Of a stretch of 64,000 nucleotides of DNA, positions 1-7,619 are shown one piece after another. Below the pieces are notes generated by a model. It did not search any database. It saw only the letters and a list, made by a program, of their open reading frames with translations, and was not told the origin of the DNA. The stretch spans positions 1,097,501-1,161,500 of the forward strand of contig NZ_CP089538.1 of NCBI RefSeq assembly GCF_021233055.1. The letters run 5' to 3'. Both the position numbers and the translations under genes were made by a program. Every line of letters begins with the position of its first letter. The stretch's first letter is position 1. This DNA is from Spirosoma oryzicola. Lineage in GTDB: Bacteria > Bacteroidota > Bacteroidia > Cytophagales > Spirosomataceae.

Positions 1-1
1 T

Positions 2-301
2 GAGCAACGCACCAAAGAGATCGGTGTGCGTAAAGTACTCGGCGCGTCGGTATTTAATCTGTGGCAATTGCTGTCGAAAGACTTTATCGTCCTGGTTGTC
101 ATTGCCGTTCTGATCGCGTCGCCAACGGCCTATTACGTCATGAATAGCTGGTTGCAGCAGTACGCGTACCGTTCGGATCTGTCGTGGTGGATTTTTGCTT
201 TGTCAGGAATGGGAGCACTGGCGGTTACCATGCTGACCGTAAGCTACCAGAGCATCAAAGCCGCTTTGATGAATCCGGTCAAATCGTTGAGAAGCGAATA
301 A
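2..301 (+). CDS. ABC transporter permease, C-terminal fragment (cut by window edge)
   Basis: The reading frame is open from base 2, so this is the last ~99 residues of a permease whose start lies before the window. It opens inside the second coupling loop (EQRTKEIGVRK followed by VLGAS), then shows two predicted membrane segments and ends in NPVKSLRSE, the same tail as the permeases downstream. It shows that the array continues to the left of the window. The function is inferred from the family: the C-terminal half of an FtsX/MacB-like permease in the inner membrane. No other product fits. Confidence 0.93.
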   Translation, partial: EQRTKEIGVRKVLGASVFNLWQLLSKDFIVLVVIAVLIASPTAYYVMNSWLQQYAYRSDLSWWIFALSGMGALAVTMLTVSYQSIKAALMNPVKSLRSE

Positions 302-786
302 GTTGATTGGTTGCACGCTGGAAAAGCACCACTCAAGTCACAGGTTTTTGTAATGACGATAGATGGTAGAGATACCATCATCCTGGAGGGCGCACGGATG
401 TCGATGGATCACGCAATCAAGCCTCAAAAAAAGATCGTTCAGCCTTGTGGCTGAACGATCTTTTTTTGAGGCTTGATTGCAGGAAGGGGTCTTGAATGAA
501 TACCTCCTTTCTTATATTATTCTCTTCGAGGGTATTTGCTCTAGCTATAATATTTGAACTATAATGGCCATTGTAAAAGTCGAAACGACTTGAAAGGTGT
601 CGTAAGTGCCCAGATGGGTTACCTATGGCGTTTGGATGGATCGCTAAATGATCTTGTCGATGCGGACTTGTACCTAGGCTTCGGTACAACTATGGTTTAG
701 TGCATCGATTTGGTAGCCGATAAGCGGATATTCCAGATTACCAATTTAACCCTACCCGGCATGGTTGCCTTTACTTTTTGCCAATG
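302..786. other. Non-coding interval with a long hairpin
   Basis: About 485 bases lie between the first permease tail and the convergent lipoprotein gene. Apart from the hairpin at 413-480 and a short dispersed-repeat-like motif near 363-384, I see no convincing gene. The open frame at 417-689 on the minus strand runs through the hairpin and has no recognisable protein features, so I treat the interval as non-coding. Confidence 0.6.
413..480. terminator. Perfect 32-bp hairpin, probable bidirectional terminator
   Basis: Arms 413-444 and 449-480 are exact reverse complements, with a 4-base TTGT loop. The core is a GC-containing stem flanked by runs of seven A and seven T, so it works as an intrinsic terminator in either direction. 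The pairing continues 12 bp beyond the A/T tracts, which is longer than termination requires. It lies downstream of the + strand permease and of the - strand lipoprotein gene, as expected for a shared terminator. Confidence 0.8.
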
Positions 787-1539
787 CTAGTATGCTTCAT
801 AGATAAATTCCTCGTTGTAAAACGGTTCAGCTCTGTAGCGCCTAGCCAGCAGTCCGTTTGCATTGTAGGTTAACTGATACGTGCCTGTTTGGTTGTTTTC
901 GCTAAGTTTATCAACGCTGAAACCAAATATTGGCCCAAATCCATACAAAGGATTAGGAGCATTATCATACGTAAATGTTTGCACCGAGGGCTCAGGTGTA
1001 CTTCCGTTGTAGTAAAGCAACTTTACTACATTGTTACCTGCATACGTAAACTCTTCTGCAAAATTGGATACTCCGTCCACGTAAGTGATTCGAATTGGGG
1101 TTTTGCGGCCAGGCTCATAATAGAGGGACATGACGCCATCCTTTTTGAACTGGGTCGTATTTGGGTAGTTAATAAAAGACGTATATGTTTCTATATTACC
1201 ATTTGTATCGTAGCTAGGTATATATCGAATTTGCGGTGAGCCAATACCGTAATTGTAATTAAGGTCAAATTGGGTTGCCCGTCCTTTTTCGTCGTAAGAA
1301 ATGCGGGATAGTAAAGTTCCTATTGAAGGATAGTTACTGAACGTAAAGCTAGATAATCTACCCGCGCTGTCGTAGTCAAAGGTATAGAGATAAGGAATAG
1401 TTGTCTCCATTTTATTTATTGCTTTTAATCTGAATCGCTGCTGAGGAACACGGTGATCTTGACAGGATAACAGGCATATAGCAATACTGAAAGCTAAGCT
1501 GAGCCGTAATAGCTTACTAATTGTAAAGGAGAGAGACAT
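787..1539 (-). CDS. YD-repeat-like lipoprotein, function unknown
   Basis: This encodes 250 residues. An N-terminal hydrophobic stretch (about 8-25) ends in a lipobox-like LLSC, so the mature protein is probably a lipoprotein starting at Cys26. The remainder contains repeated short beta motifs of the type FDYDSAGRLSSF, SYDEKGRATQF and YDTNGNI, similar to YD/RHS-type or DUF4595-like cell-surface repeats, but it is far too short for an RHS toxin. It is on the opposite strand to the permeases and visibly richer in A+T, which suggests separate acquisition. No partner gene is adjacent, and the role is unknown. Confidence 0.75.
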   Translation of the reverse strand: MSLSFTISKLLRLSLAFSIAICLLSCQDHRVPQQRFRLKAINKMETTIPYLYTFDYDSAGRLSSFTFSNYPSIGTLLSRISYDEKGRATQFDLNYNYGIGSPQIRYIPSYDTNGNIETYTSFINYPNTTQFKKDGVMSLYYEPGRKTPIRITYVDGVSNFAEEFTYAGNNVVKLLYYNGSTPEPSVQTFTYDNAPNPLYGFGPIFGFSVDKLSENNQTGTYQLTYNANGLLARRYRAEPFYNEEFIYEAY

Positions 1540-1749
1540 CTTGTAGTTATTAAGTGGATATTTTGATCAAGCAAATATGCACAAAAATACCGCTTCTATG
1601 AATGCCAAGTTGTCAATCAAAAATATTATTTGACGATACACTATGACGTCATTAAATGCATTCTGAATGTAAACCTAATCTTCACATCTAGAGATGTTGA
1701 AACTCACTTTTCGTTTTGTAATAAACAACTCATAAAGCAGTGCTTTTTT

Positions 1750-1786
1750 TGTCCGTTGGTGTACAAATAGTGTCCGTTTCTGGACA
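1750..1786 (+). promoter_or_regulatory. Tandem enhancer-type palindromes, set A
   Basis: Two sites of the form TGTCC-N6-GGACA occur: 1750-1765 (TGTCC, six bases, GTACA) and 1771-1786 (TGTCC, six bases, GGACA, a perfect palindrome). Their starts are 21 bp apart, close to two helical turns. The same paired sites occur at 12353-12389 and 38083-38121, each ahead of a permease unit. They look like binding sites for a dimeric activator. Identity as enhancer-binding-protein sites is inferred. Confidence 0.6.
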
Positions 1787-1848
1787 GCCGTCTTTCTTCG
1801 ATTCACTCAAGACAGGCTCCTACGTGGCAGAATGAGCCATTCTGTAGT

Positions 1849-1865
1849 TTGGCAAGTGATTTGAC
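1849..1865 (+). promoter_or_regulatory. Sigma-54-like promoter upstream of padR-permease unit
   Basis: The sequence TTGGCAAGTGATTTGAC fits the sigma-54 pattern TTGGCACG-N4-TTGCW with two mismatches: A for C in the -24 box and GA for GC at -12. Spacing between the two elements is as required. The predicted transcript start, near 1875, is about 40 bases before the PadR start codon. The centre of the nearer palindrome is about 73 bp upstream of the -24 GG. Confidence 0.5.
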
Positions 1866-1916
1866 ATACCGAAATAGAGGAAATAAAACGACGAGGCTAA
1901 CGCTACTATTTACCGT

Positions 1917-2252
1917 ATGCGACGGAGTGATTTAGGCGAGTTTGAAGAGGTGGTTTTGCTGGCGGTGGCGGCCCTTTCTCCTTCGGCGTATTCAGTAGTA
2001 ATCGCTGAAGAACTGGAGCGGGAAACGGGCAATACGGTCAGCACGGGAGCGGTTCATGCGGCCCTGCAACGGCTGGAGCAGAAAGGCTACCTGACCTCGC
2101 TACTAGGTGAGGCAACCGCTGAGCGGGGCGGGCGACGAAAACGCCTGTTTACCGTTACGCCCCTGGGCGGACGGGTGCTGAGCGAGGTACGCGCCGTGCG
2201 GAATCGACTATGGGACCGGATTGTCCCCCACACGATACTCAAGTGGAGTTGA
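1917..2252 (+). CDS. PadR family transcriptional regulator
   Basis: This 111-residue protein is a winged-helix DNA-binding regulator of the PadR family. The typical order is visible: an N-terminal helix (EFEEVVLLAVAAL), the recognition region (TGAVHAALQRLEQKGYL, about 42-58) and the wing with GGRRKRLFTVTPLG (about 70-83). It is of the short PadR type, lacking a long C-terminal helical domain. Its stop is only 12 bases before the first prefix-domain permease, so it is the first gene of that operon. PadR genes next to prefix-domain-2 permeases are a known arrangement in Cytophagales. Repression of its own operon is likely but inferred. The ATG at 1917 follows the predicted sigma-54 start. Confidence 0.88.
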   Translation: MRRSDLGEFEEVVLLAVAALSPSAYSVVIAEELERETGNTVSTGAVHAALQRLEQKGYLTSLLGEATAERGGRRKRLFTVTPLGGRVLSEVRAVRNRLWDRIVPHTILKWS

Positions 2253-2264
2253 CCCCTGAGCCGT

Positions 2265-4883
2265 ATGAAACCTGATCAATCGCAAAAGCCGCCCTTGTCG
2301 AAGTGGGTCGACAAACTGCTCGGTTGGCTGGTGGCTCCGCATCTGCGTGAAGAGGTATTGGGCGACATTCACGAACGCTACGCCCGGCGGGTGCAGCGCC
2401 TGGGTGAACGCAAAGCCCGTCTTACGTACTGGCGCGAGGTGCTCGCCTACGCAAGACCCTCATTCATTACACGTAAACCATCACCGTATTCTACCCCAAG
2501 CTATACAGACATGCTACGGAATTATCTGAAAATCGCTTTTCGCAACCTGATCAAGCAGAAGGGTTACTCGTTTATCAACATCGCGGGGTTGTCGGTCGGA
2601 ATGGCGGTTGCCATGCTCATCGGTCTGTGGATACACCACGAGTATTCATACGACAAGTTTCTCCCGGACTATCAGCAGCTGTACCAGGTACGACGAAATT
2701 TCAACAGCAACGGCGACACGCTCACGTTTACGACGACATCCCTCAAGCTGGCCGACGCGCTACGTTATCAGATACCAGAAGTTGAACAGGTTGCCGAGAG
2801 CGATCATATGGGTTCTCACGGGCTCAAGGTCGGCGATAAGAAAATTTACCTGAACGGTGCCCAGATCGGGGGCGACTTTCTGCAAATGTTTCAATACCCG
2901 CTGGTCGAAGGGAAAGCTAGCCTGGCGCTGAAAGACCCTTATTCGATTGTGCTGACCGAATCGACCGCCAAAGCGCTGTTTGGAAGCGAAAATCCAATGG
3001 GTAAGATCGTGCGGTTCGACAACCAGAACGATCTAAAAGTAACGGGGATTCTGAAGGATCTACCCACCAATTCGTCGTTGCAGTTCAACTACCTCGTTCC
3101 GTTCAGTTATTACGAAGCCACGGTAAACAACGTGCGGATGGATCGCAGCGGCAGCTTTGGTAATAACGGGTATCAAATCTTCGTCAAACTCAAACCCGGC
3201 GCATCCTATGCACAGGTTTCCAATAAAATTGCCTTGATTCAGCATACAGAGCGGAACAATAGTAATGCGATGAATTCGGTAGTGATCCTGCAACCGCTGC
3301 AAAACTGGCATCTGTACTCCACGTACCAGAATGGAAAAGAAACGGGTGGATTCATTGAGTACATCCGAATGTTCAGCGTGATTGGTATTCTAGTCGTTCT
3401 GATTGCCTGCATCAACTTTGTGAACCTGACCACCGCCCGTTCGGCCAGACGAGCCAAAGAAGTAGGGGTCAGAAAGTCAGTTGGTTCGCAACGGCAGCAG
3501 CTCATCGGCCAGTTTCTGATCGAATCGTTCCTGCTTACGGTTGTCGCCTTCCTGTTCTCCCTGCTCCTGATGCAGATCCTGTTGCCCGCATTCAATAGCC
3601 TGACTGAAAGCCAGATCGCTATTCCGTACACGACGGCTGGGTTCTGGATGGCGGTGCTGGGCTGCCTGCTGATAACGGCGCTGCTGGCCGGTAGTTTACC
3701 CGCCTTTTATCTGTCTTCGTTTCAACCCGTAAAGGTGCTAAAAGGTACGATGCAGGTTGGAAAAGCGGCTTCGTTACCGCGTAAGGTATTGGTGGTCGCT
3801 CAGTTCAGCTGCTCCATTGCCTTGATCCTGAGCGCCATCATCGTTTTTAAACAAATCCAGCACGCGAAGAACAGGCCGACGGGGTACGATGTCAACCGGC
3901 TGCTGATGACCAACATGAACCTTGAGCTCAGTCAGAATTTCACCGTTCTGAAAGATGAGTTGATCAAAAACGGCATTGCTGAGCAGGTATCGCAGTCATC
4001 GAGTCCGGCGACGGATATCTGGTGGCATTCCGATCTGGACAAATGGCCCGGCAAAAACGCGGGTGAAACGGTAGAGCTGGGCGTTATACTGGTTGCTAAG
4101 GACTACTTCAAAACGGTAGGCATGACGCTGGCGCAGGGTCGGGATTTCAGCGGTGAAAACGATACAACCAGCGTTATTTTTAACGAAGCGGCCATTAAAC
4201 GGTTCCGATTGCCGAACCCGATTGGTCAGCTCATTACCTGGCAGGGAAAACCGCTACGCATTGTCGGTGTCGCCAAAAACGCCCTGATGCAATCGCCTTT
4301 TACCAAAGCCGACCCAACGATGTTTGTCTGCACGTCGTTCCCGCTCAACGTCCTTTTGTACCGCATTTCCCCCCGTCTAACGACGCAGGAGGCCCTTAGC
4401 AAGATGACGGCTTTGTTCAATACCTACAATCCGTCGTATGCCTATAGTTATCAGTTTGCCGACGAGAGCTACGCTGCCAAGTTTAAGCAGGAATCGCTCA
4501 TTGGAAAACTGGCTGGGATTTTCGCTGGTCTGGCCATCTTTATTTCCTGTCTGGGTTTGTTTGGTCTGGCTTCGTTCATGGCCGAACGACGTACGAAGGA
4601 GATCGGGGTTCGGAAAGTACTGGGGGCATCGATACTCAATGTCTGGGGGCTTTTGTCTAAAGAGTTTGTCTATCTGGTTGGTATCGCCTTTCTCATCGCC
4701 ACACCCGTAGCCTACTACCTGCTCTCAAACTGGTTGCAGAAATACGAATACCGGACGGAGATGTCCTGGTGGATCTTTGCCCTGACGGGTCTGGGTGCCA
4801 TGGTTGTTACGTTGCTCACCGTCAGCTTTCAAAGCATCAAAGCGGCCTTACTGAATCCGGTGAAGAGTTTGAAAATGGAGTAG
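2265..4883 (+). CDS. ABC transporter permease with N-terminal prefix domain (872 aa)
   Basis: An inner-membrane FtsX/MacB-like permease. Residues 1-82 form a soluble prefix domain (permease prefix domain 2 type; motifs LLGWLVAPHLREEVLGD, ERYARRVQ, YWREVLAY). The canonical permease core begins at Met83 (MLRNYLKIAF). Two halves follow, each with a periplasmic MacB-like domain and an FtsX membrane region. The coupling motifs are RAKEVGVRK at 396 and RTKEIGVRK at 776. The tail ends SLKME, a departure from the usual SLRSE. No ATPase domain is present. It begins 12 bases after padR and is followed 12 bases later by the next prefix permease. The substrate is unknown. Confidence 0.95.
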   Translation: MKPDQSQKPPLSKWVDKLLGWLVAPHLREEVLGDIHERYARRVQRLGERKARLTYWREVLAYARPSFITRKPSPYSTPSYTDMLRNYLKIAFRNLIKQKGYSFINIAGLSVGMAVAMLIGLWIHHEYSYDKFLPDYQQLYQVRRNFNSNGDTLTFTTTSLKLADALRYQIPEVEQVAESDHMGSHGLKVGDKKIYLNGAQIGGDFLQMFQYPLVEGKASLALKDPYSIVLTESTAKALFGSENPMGKIVRFDNQNDLKVTGILKDLPTNSSLQFNYLVPFSYYEATVNNVRMDRSGSFGNNGYQIFVKLKPGASYAQVSNKIALIQHTERNNSNAMNSVVILQPLQNWHLYSTYQNGKETGGFIEYIRMFSVIGILVVLIACINFVNLTTARSARRAKEVGVRKSVGSQRQQLIGQFLIESFLLTVVAFLFSLLLMQILLPAFNSLTESQIAIPYTTAGFWMAVLGCLLITALLAGSLPAFYLSSFQPVKVLKGTMQVGKAASLPRKVLVVAQFSCSIALILSAIIVFKQIQHAKNRPTGYDVNRLLMTNMNLELSQNFTVLKDELIKNGIAEQVSQSSSPATDIWWHSDLDKWPGKNAGETVELGVILVAKDYFKTVGMTLAQGRDFSGENDTTSVIFNEAAIKRFRLPNPIGQLITWQGKPLRIVGVAKNALMQSPFTKADPTMFVCTSFPLNVLLYRISPRLTTQEALSKMTALFNTYNPSYAYSYQFADESYAAKFKQESLIGKLAGIFAGLAIFISCLGLFGLASFMAERRTKEIGVRKVLGASILNVWGLLSKEFVYLVGIAFLIATPVAYYLLSNWLQKYEYRTEMSWWIFALTGLGAMVVTLLTVSFQSIKAALLNPVKSLKME

Positions 4884-4895
4884 GGCATCAACCGT

Positions 4896-7604
4896 ATGAA
4901 CGATAACTCGACACCCCGGAATCGTACCGGAACGCCCAAATGGGTCGATCAATTGCTCGGTTGGGTGGTGGCTCCGCACCTGCGGGAAGAAGTGCTGGGC
5001 GACGTTCACGAACGCTACGCCCGGCGCGTACAGCGCCTGGGTGAACGCAAAGCCCGCTTTACGTACTGGCGCGAGGTGCTGGCCTACCTGCGGCTTTCTT
5101 TTATAAAACGTCAACCGAACGAATACCCCAATCCAACGACTACAGACATGTTTGGAAATTACGTAAAAATCGCCGTTCGAACGTTAAGCCGCCACAAGCT
5201 GTACACGGCCCTGAATGTGGCGGGTCTGACCTTTGGTATCACCTGTTTTTTACTGATCGGCTTGTACCTCTTCGATGAGTTGACGTTTGACCAGCAGCAC
5301 CGCAACACGAACCGGATCTACCGGGCGATTCAGCACAAAAAGACACCGACCGATGCGCTGACGATTGCGGCATCGAGCTACAAAATAGCTGAAGAAGCGA
5401 AAAAAAACATCGGTGAAATAGACAATTCGGCGCGTATTGCCCGGACCGGACGCGCTAACCTATCAAATCCCGAAAACAAGCATTCGTTTCAGGAAACCGT
5501 CACCTTTGGCAATCCGGGCTTGCTGACCATGTTTGATTTTGACGTCATCTATGGTGACAACAAGTCGGTACTGAATGAACCGAACGCCATTATTATCGTC
5601 GAAGAATTGGCGCAACGACTGTTTGGTCGAACGGACGTTATCGGTAAAACCGTTGAATTTGAGTTGAATAAACCGCTGAAAATAACGGCTGTTCTGAAAA
5701 ATCATCCCCGCAATTCGAGCTTCGATTTCAAGGCAATCGTTTCGGAAGCGACCATCAGCAACGATGACGAGTTTACGGAGTGGATACAGGATTGGGACTC
5801 TCAAAATTTTACGACATTTTTTCTGCTAAAAGAAAAGGCTGATCCCCAAATCGCGGCTCGGAAATTAACGGATCTGTTGAACGCCCACGTAAAATGGGAG
5901 GCCGGTCATGCGGTGAATTACACGCTGCAACCCCTGGCCGACGTTCACCTGTATTCCGAAGGTATTGTAGACGGTGCCCGAAACGCTAACGTGGACGCCA
6001 TGAGCCAGGGCGTTTTGCTGTACATCAAAATTTTCGCCATCGTGGGGCTGTTTGTGTTACTCATCGCCTGCATCAACTACATGAACCTTGCCACCGCCAG
6101 AGCGTCTAACCGGTCGAAGGAAATCGGCGTTCGGAAAGCCAACGGGGCGTTTCAGAGCCAGCTCGTTTACCAGTTTCTGATCGAAGCGCTGCTCGTCACC
6201 ACGATCTCGTTTCTGCTGGCCGTAGCGTTGGTCAATCTACTGCTGCCAGTCTTCAATCAATTCACTAACAAAGAACTGTCGCTGGGTATTCACAGCGACT
6301 ACCGAATCTGGCTTTATAGTCTTCTGGCGATTATCGTTACCAGTTTGCTGTCGGGGAGTTATCCGGCCTTTTTACTGTCGCGGTTTAGCCCGCTTTTGCT
6401 ACTCCGGAATCTCAAAAGTCAGAACAGCGGAAGCTTGTCGTTGCGGAAAGGACTGGTCGTTTTTCAGTTCACAATTTCGGTGATTATGATGATTGCTACC
6501 ATCGTGCTTTTCCAGCAGGTCCAGTTTGCGAATAACAAGGATTTGGGGTTCAACAAAGAACTGTTGCTGGTCGTCGATATTAATAGCGGTGACGTACGAA
6601 AAGACGCTCAGACGATTAAAACTGAGTTTAGCCGGATTCCAACGGTCAAACACGTATCGGTTACGTCGCGGGTACCCGGCGAATGGAAAGCCATTCCGAC
6701 GGTTAAAATCAGAACCGTGGGCAATACCGATCCGCATAATGTGGCGTACTGGATCGGAGCCGACGAAGACTTTGCCCGGACCTTTGACGTCAAACTGGTG
6801 GCGGGGCGAAACTTTGGGGGAGTGAGCGATTCGTCTTCGGTGATTCTGAATGAAACAGCGGCTAAACTGCTCCACATCAAGGAAGCATCGGGTCAGCAGG
6901 TTGAAATACCAGCGCGCGCGATGGGCGGGAGCTACCGGCCACTCAATGAGGCCAATGAGCCATTTAGAGCCAGAGTCGTCGGCATCGTGAATGATTTTCA
7001 CTTTCAATCGTTGCGCGAGAAAATTGCCCCGCTGGTGTTAGGCTACCAGAAAAATCCTGTGCATACCATTGATTATTTTACAGCCCGAATCGAAGGTCGG
7101 GACATTCCGGCGACGTTGGCCCGAATGAACGACGTGCTGATCAAAACGGACCCGACGCACCTGCTGGAATATCATTTCCTGGATGAACAATTAGCGCGTT
7201 TCTATGCCGAAGACCAACGCCGTGAAACCCTGCTGATCTGGGTGGCTCTGATTACGATTGCCATTGCCTGTCTGGGTTTGTTTGGGCTGGCTACGTATGC
7301 TGCCGAACAGCGCATCAAAGAAATTGGTGTGCGAAAGGTATTAGGAGCCAGCGTGCTGAATTTAAGCGTTTTGCTGTCGAAGGATTTTCTGAAGCTGGTT
7401 TTGATCGCTAATGGAATTGCTTTTCCCATTGCCTGGTGGGAGGCTAATCAGTGGCTTAGCGAATTTGCGTATCACATTCAGATTGAATGGTGGGTCTTTG
7501 CCGTTGCGGGTGTTCTTGCCATCGCGATTGCGTTAACAACGGTTAGCTATCAGGCTATCAAAGCGGCTCTGGTTAACCCCGTCAGAAGTTTGCGAAGTGA
7601 ATAG
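4896..7604 (+). CDS. ABC transporter permease with N-terminal prefix domain (902 aa)
   Basis: The second prefix-domain permease and the longest of the array. The prefix (1-84) is nearly the same as that of the preceding gene, both in protein and in DNA, while the core from Met85 (MFGNYVKIAV) is clearly different. The coupling motifs are RSKEIGVRKANGA at 406 and RIKEIGVRK at 806. The second periplasmic domain carries an extra segment (around residues 670-695, PARAMGGSYRPLNEANEPF) that most paralogues lack. The tail is NPVRSLRSE. It sits in the padR operon. It probably acts in the inner membrane with an ATPase supplied from elsewhere. Confidence 0.95.
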   Translation: MNDNSTPRNRTGTPKWVDQLLGWVVAPHLREEVLGDVHERYARRVQRLGERKARFTYWREVLAYLRLSFIKRQPNEYPNPTTTDMFGNYVKIAVRTLSRHKLYTALNVAGLTFGITCFLLIGLYLFDELTFDQQHRNTNRIYRAIQHKKTPTDALTIAASSYKIAEEAKKNIGEIDNSARIARTGRANLSNPENKHSFQETVTFGNPGLLTMFDFDVIYGDNKSVLNEPNAIIIVEELAQRLFGRTDVIGKTVEFELNKPLKITAVLKNHPRNSSFDFKAIVSEATISNDDEFTEWIQDWDSQNFTTFFLLKEKADPQIAARKLTDLLNAHVKWEAGHAVNYTLQPLADVHLYSEGIVDGARNANVDAMSQGVLLYIKIFAIVGLFVLLIACINYMNLATARASNRSKEIGVRKANGAFQSQLVYQFLIEALLVTTISFLLAVALVNLLLPVFNQFTNKELSLGIHSDYRIWLYSLLAIIVTSLLSGSYPAFLLSRFSPLLLLRNLKSQNSGSLSLRKGLVVFQFTISVIMMIATIVLFQQVQFANNKDLGFNKELLLVVDINSGDVRKDAQTIKTEFSRIPTVKHVSVTSRVPGEWKAIPTVKIRTVGNTDPHNVAYWIGADEDFARTFDVKLVAGRNFGGVSDSSSVILNETAAKLLHIKEASGQQVEIPARAMGGSYRPLNEANEPFRARVVGIVNDFHFQSLREKIAPLVLGYQKNPVHTIDYFTARIEGRDIPATLARMNDVLIKTDPTHLLEYHFLDEQLARFYAEDQRRETLLIWVALITIAIACLGLFGLATYAAEQRIKEIGVRKVLGASVLNLSVLLSKDFLKLVLIANGIAFPIAWWEANQWLSEFAYHIQIEWWVFAVAGVLAIAIALTTVSYQAIKAALVNPVRSLRSE

Positions 7605-7619
7605 AGACCGGGTACTCGT

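Larger units (their letters stand above)
1540..1916. other. Divergent intergenic control region
   Basis: These 377 bases lie between the divergent lipoprotein and PadR genes. The left two thirds are A+T-rich with no gene. The right part holds the tandem palindromes and sigma-54-like promoter listed separately. Confidence 0.6.

Noticed and set aside
417..689. A 90-residue minus-strand gene
   Set aside because: It begins near and ends inside the perfect hairpin, has no protein features and sits in a non-coding interval.
889..1239. A 116-residue + strand gene
   Set aside because: It is antisense to the lipoprotein gene, which has a lipobox and repeated motifs; this frame has none.
787..1539. 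An RHS/YD-repeat toxin
   Set aside because: It is only 250 residues with few repeats and a lipobox; it lacks the RHS core and a toxin domain.
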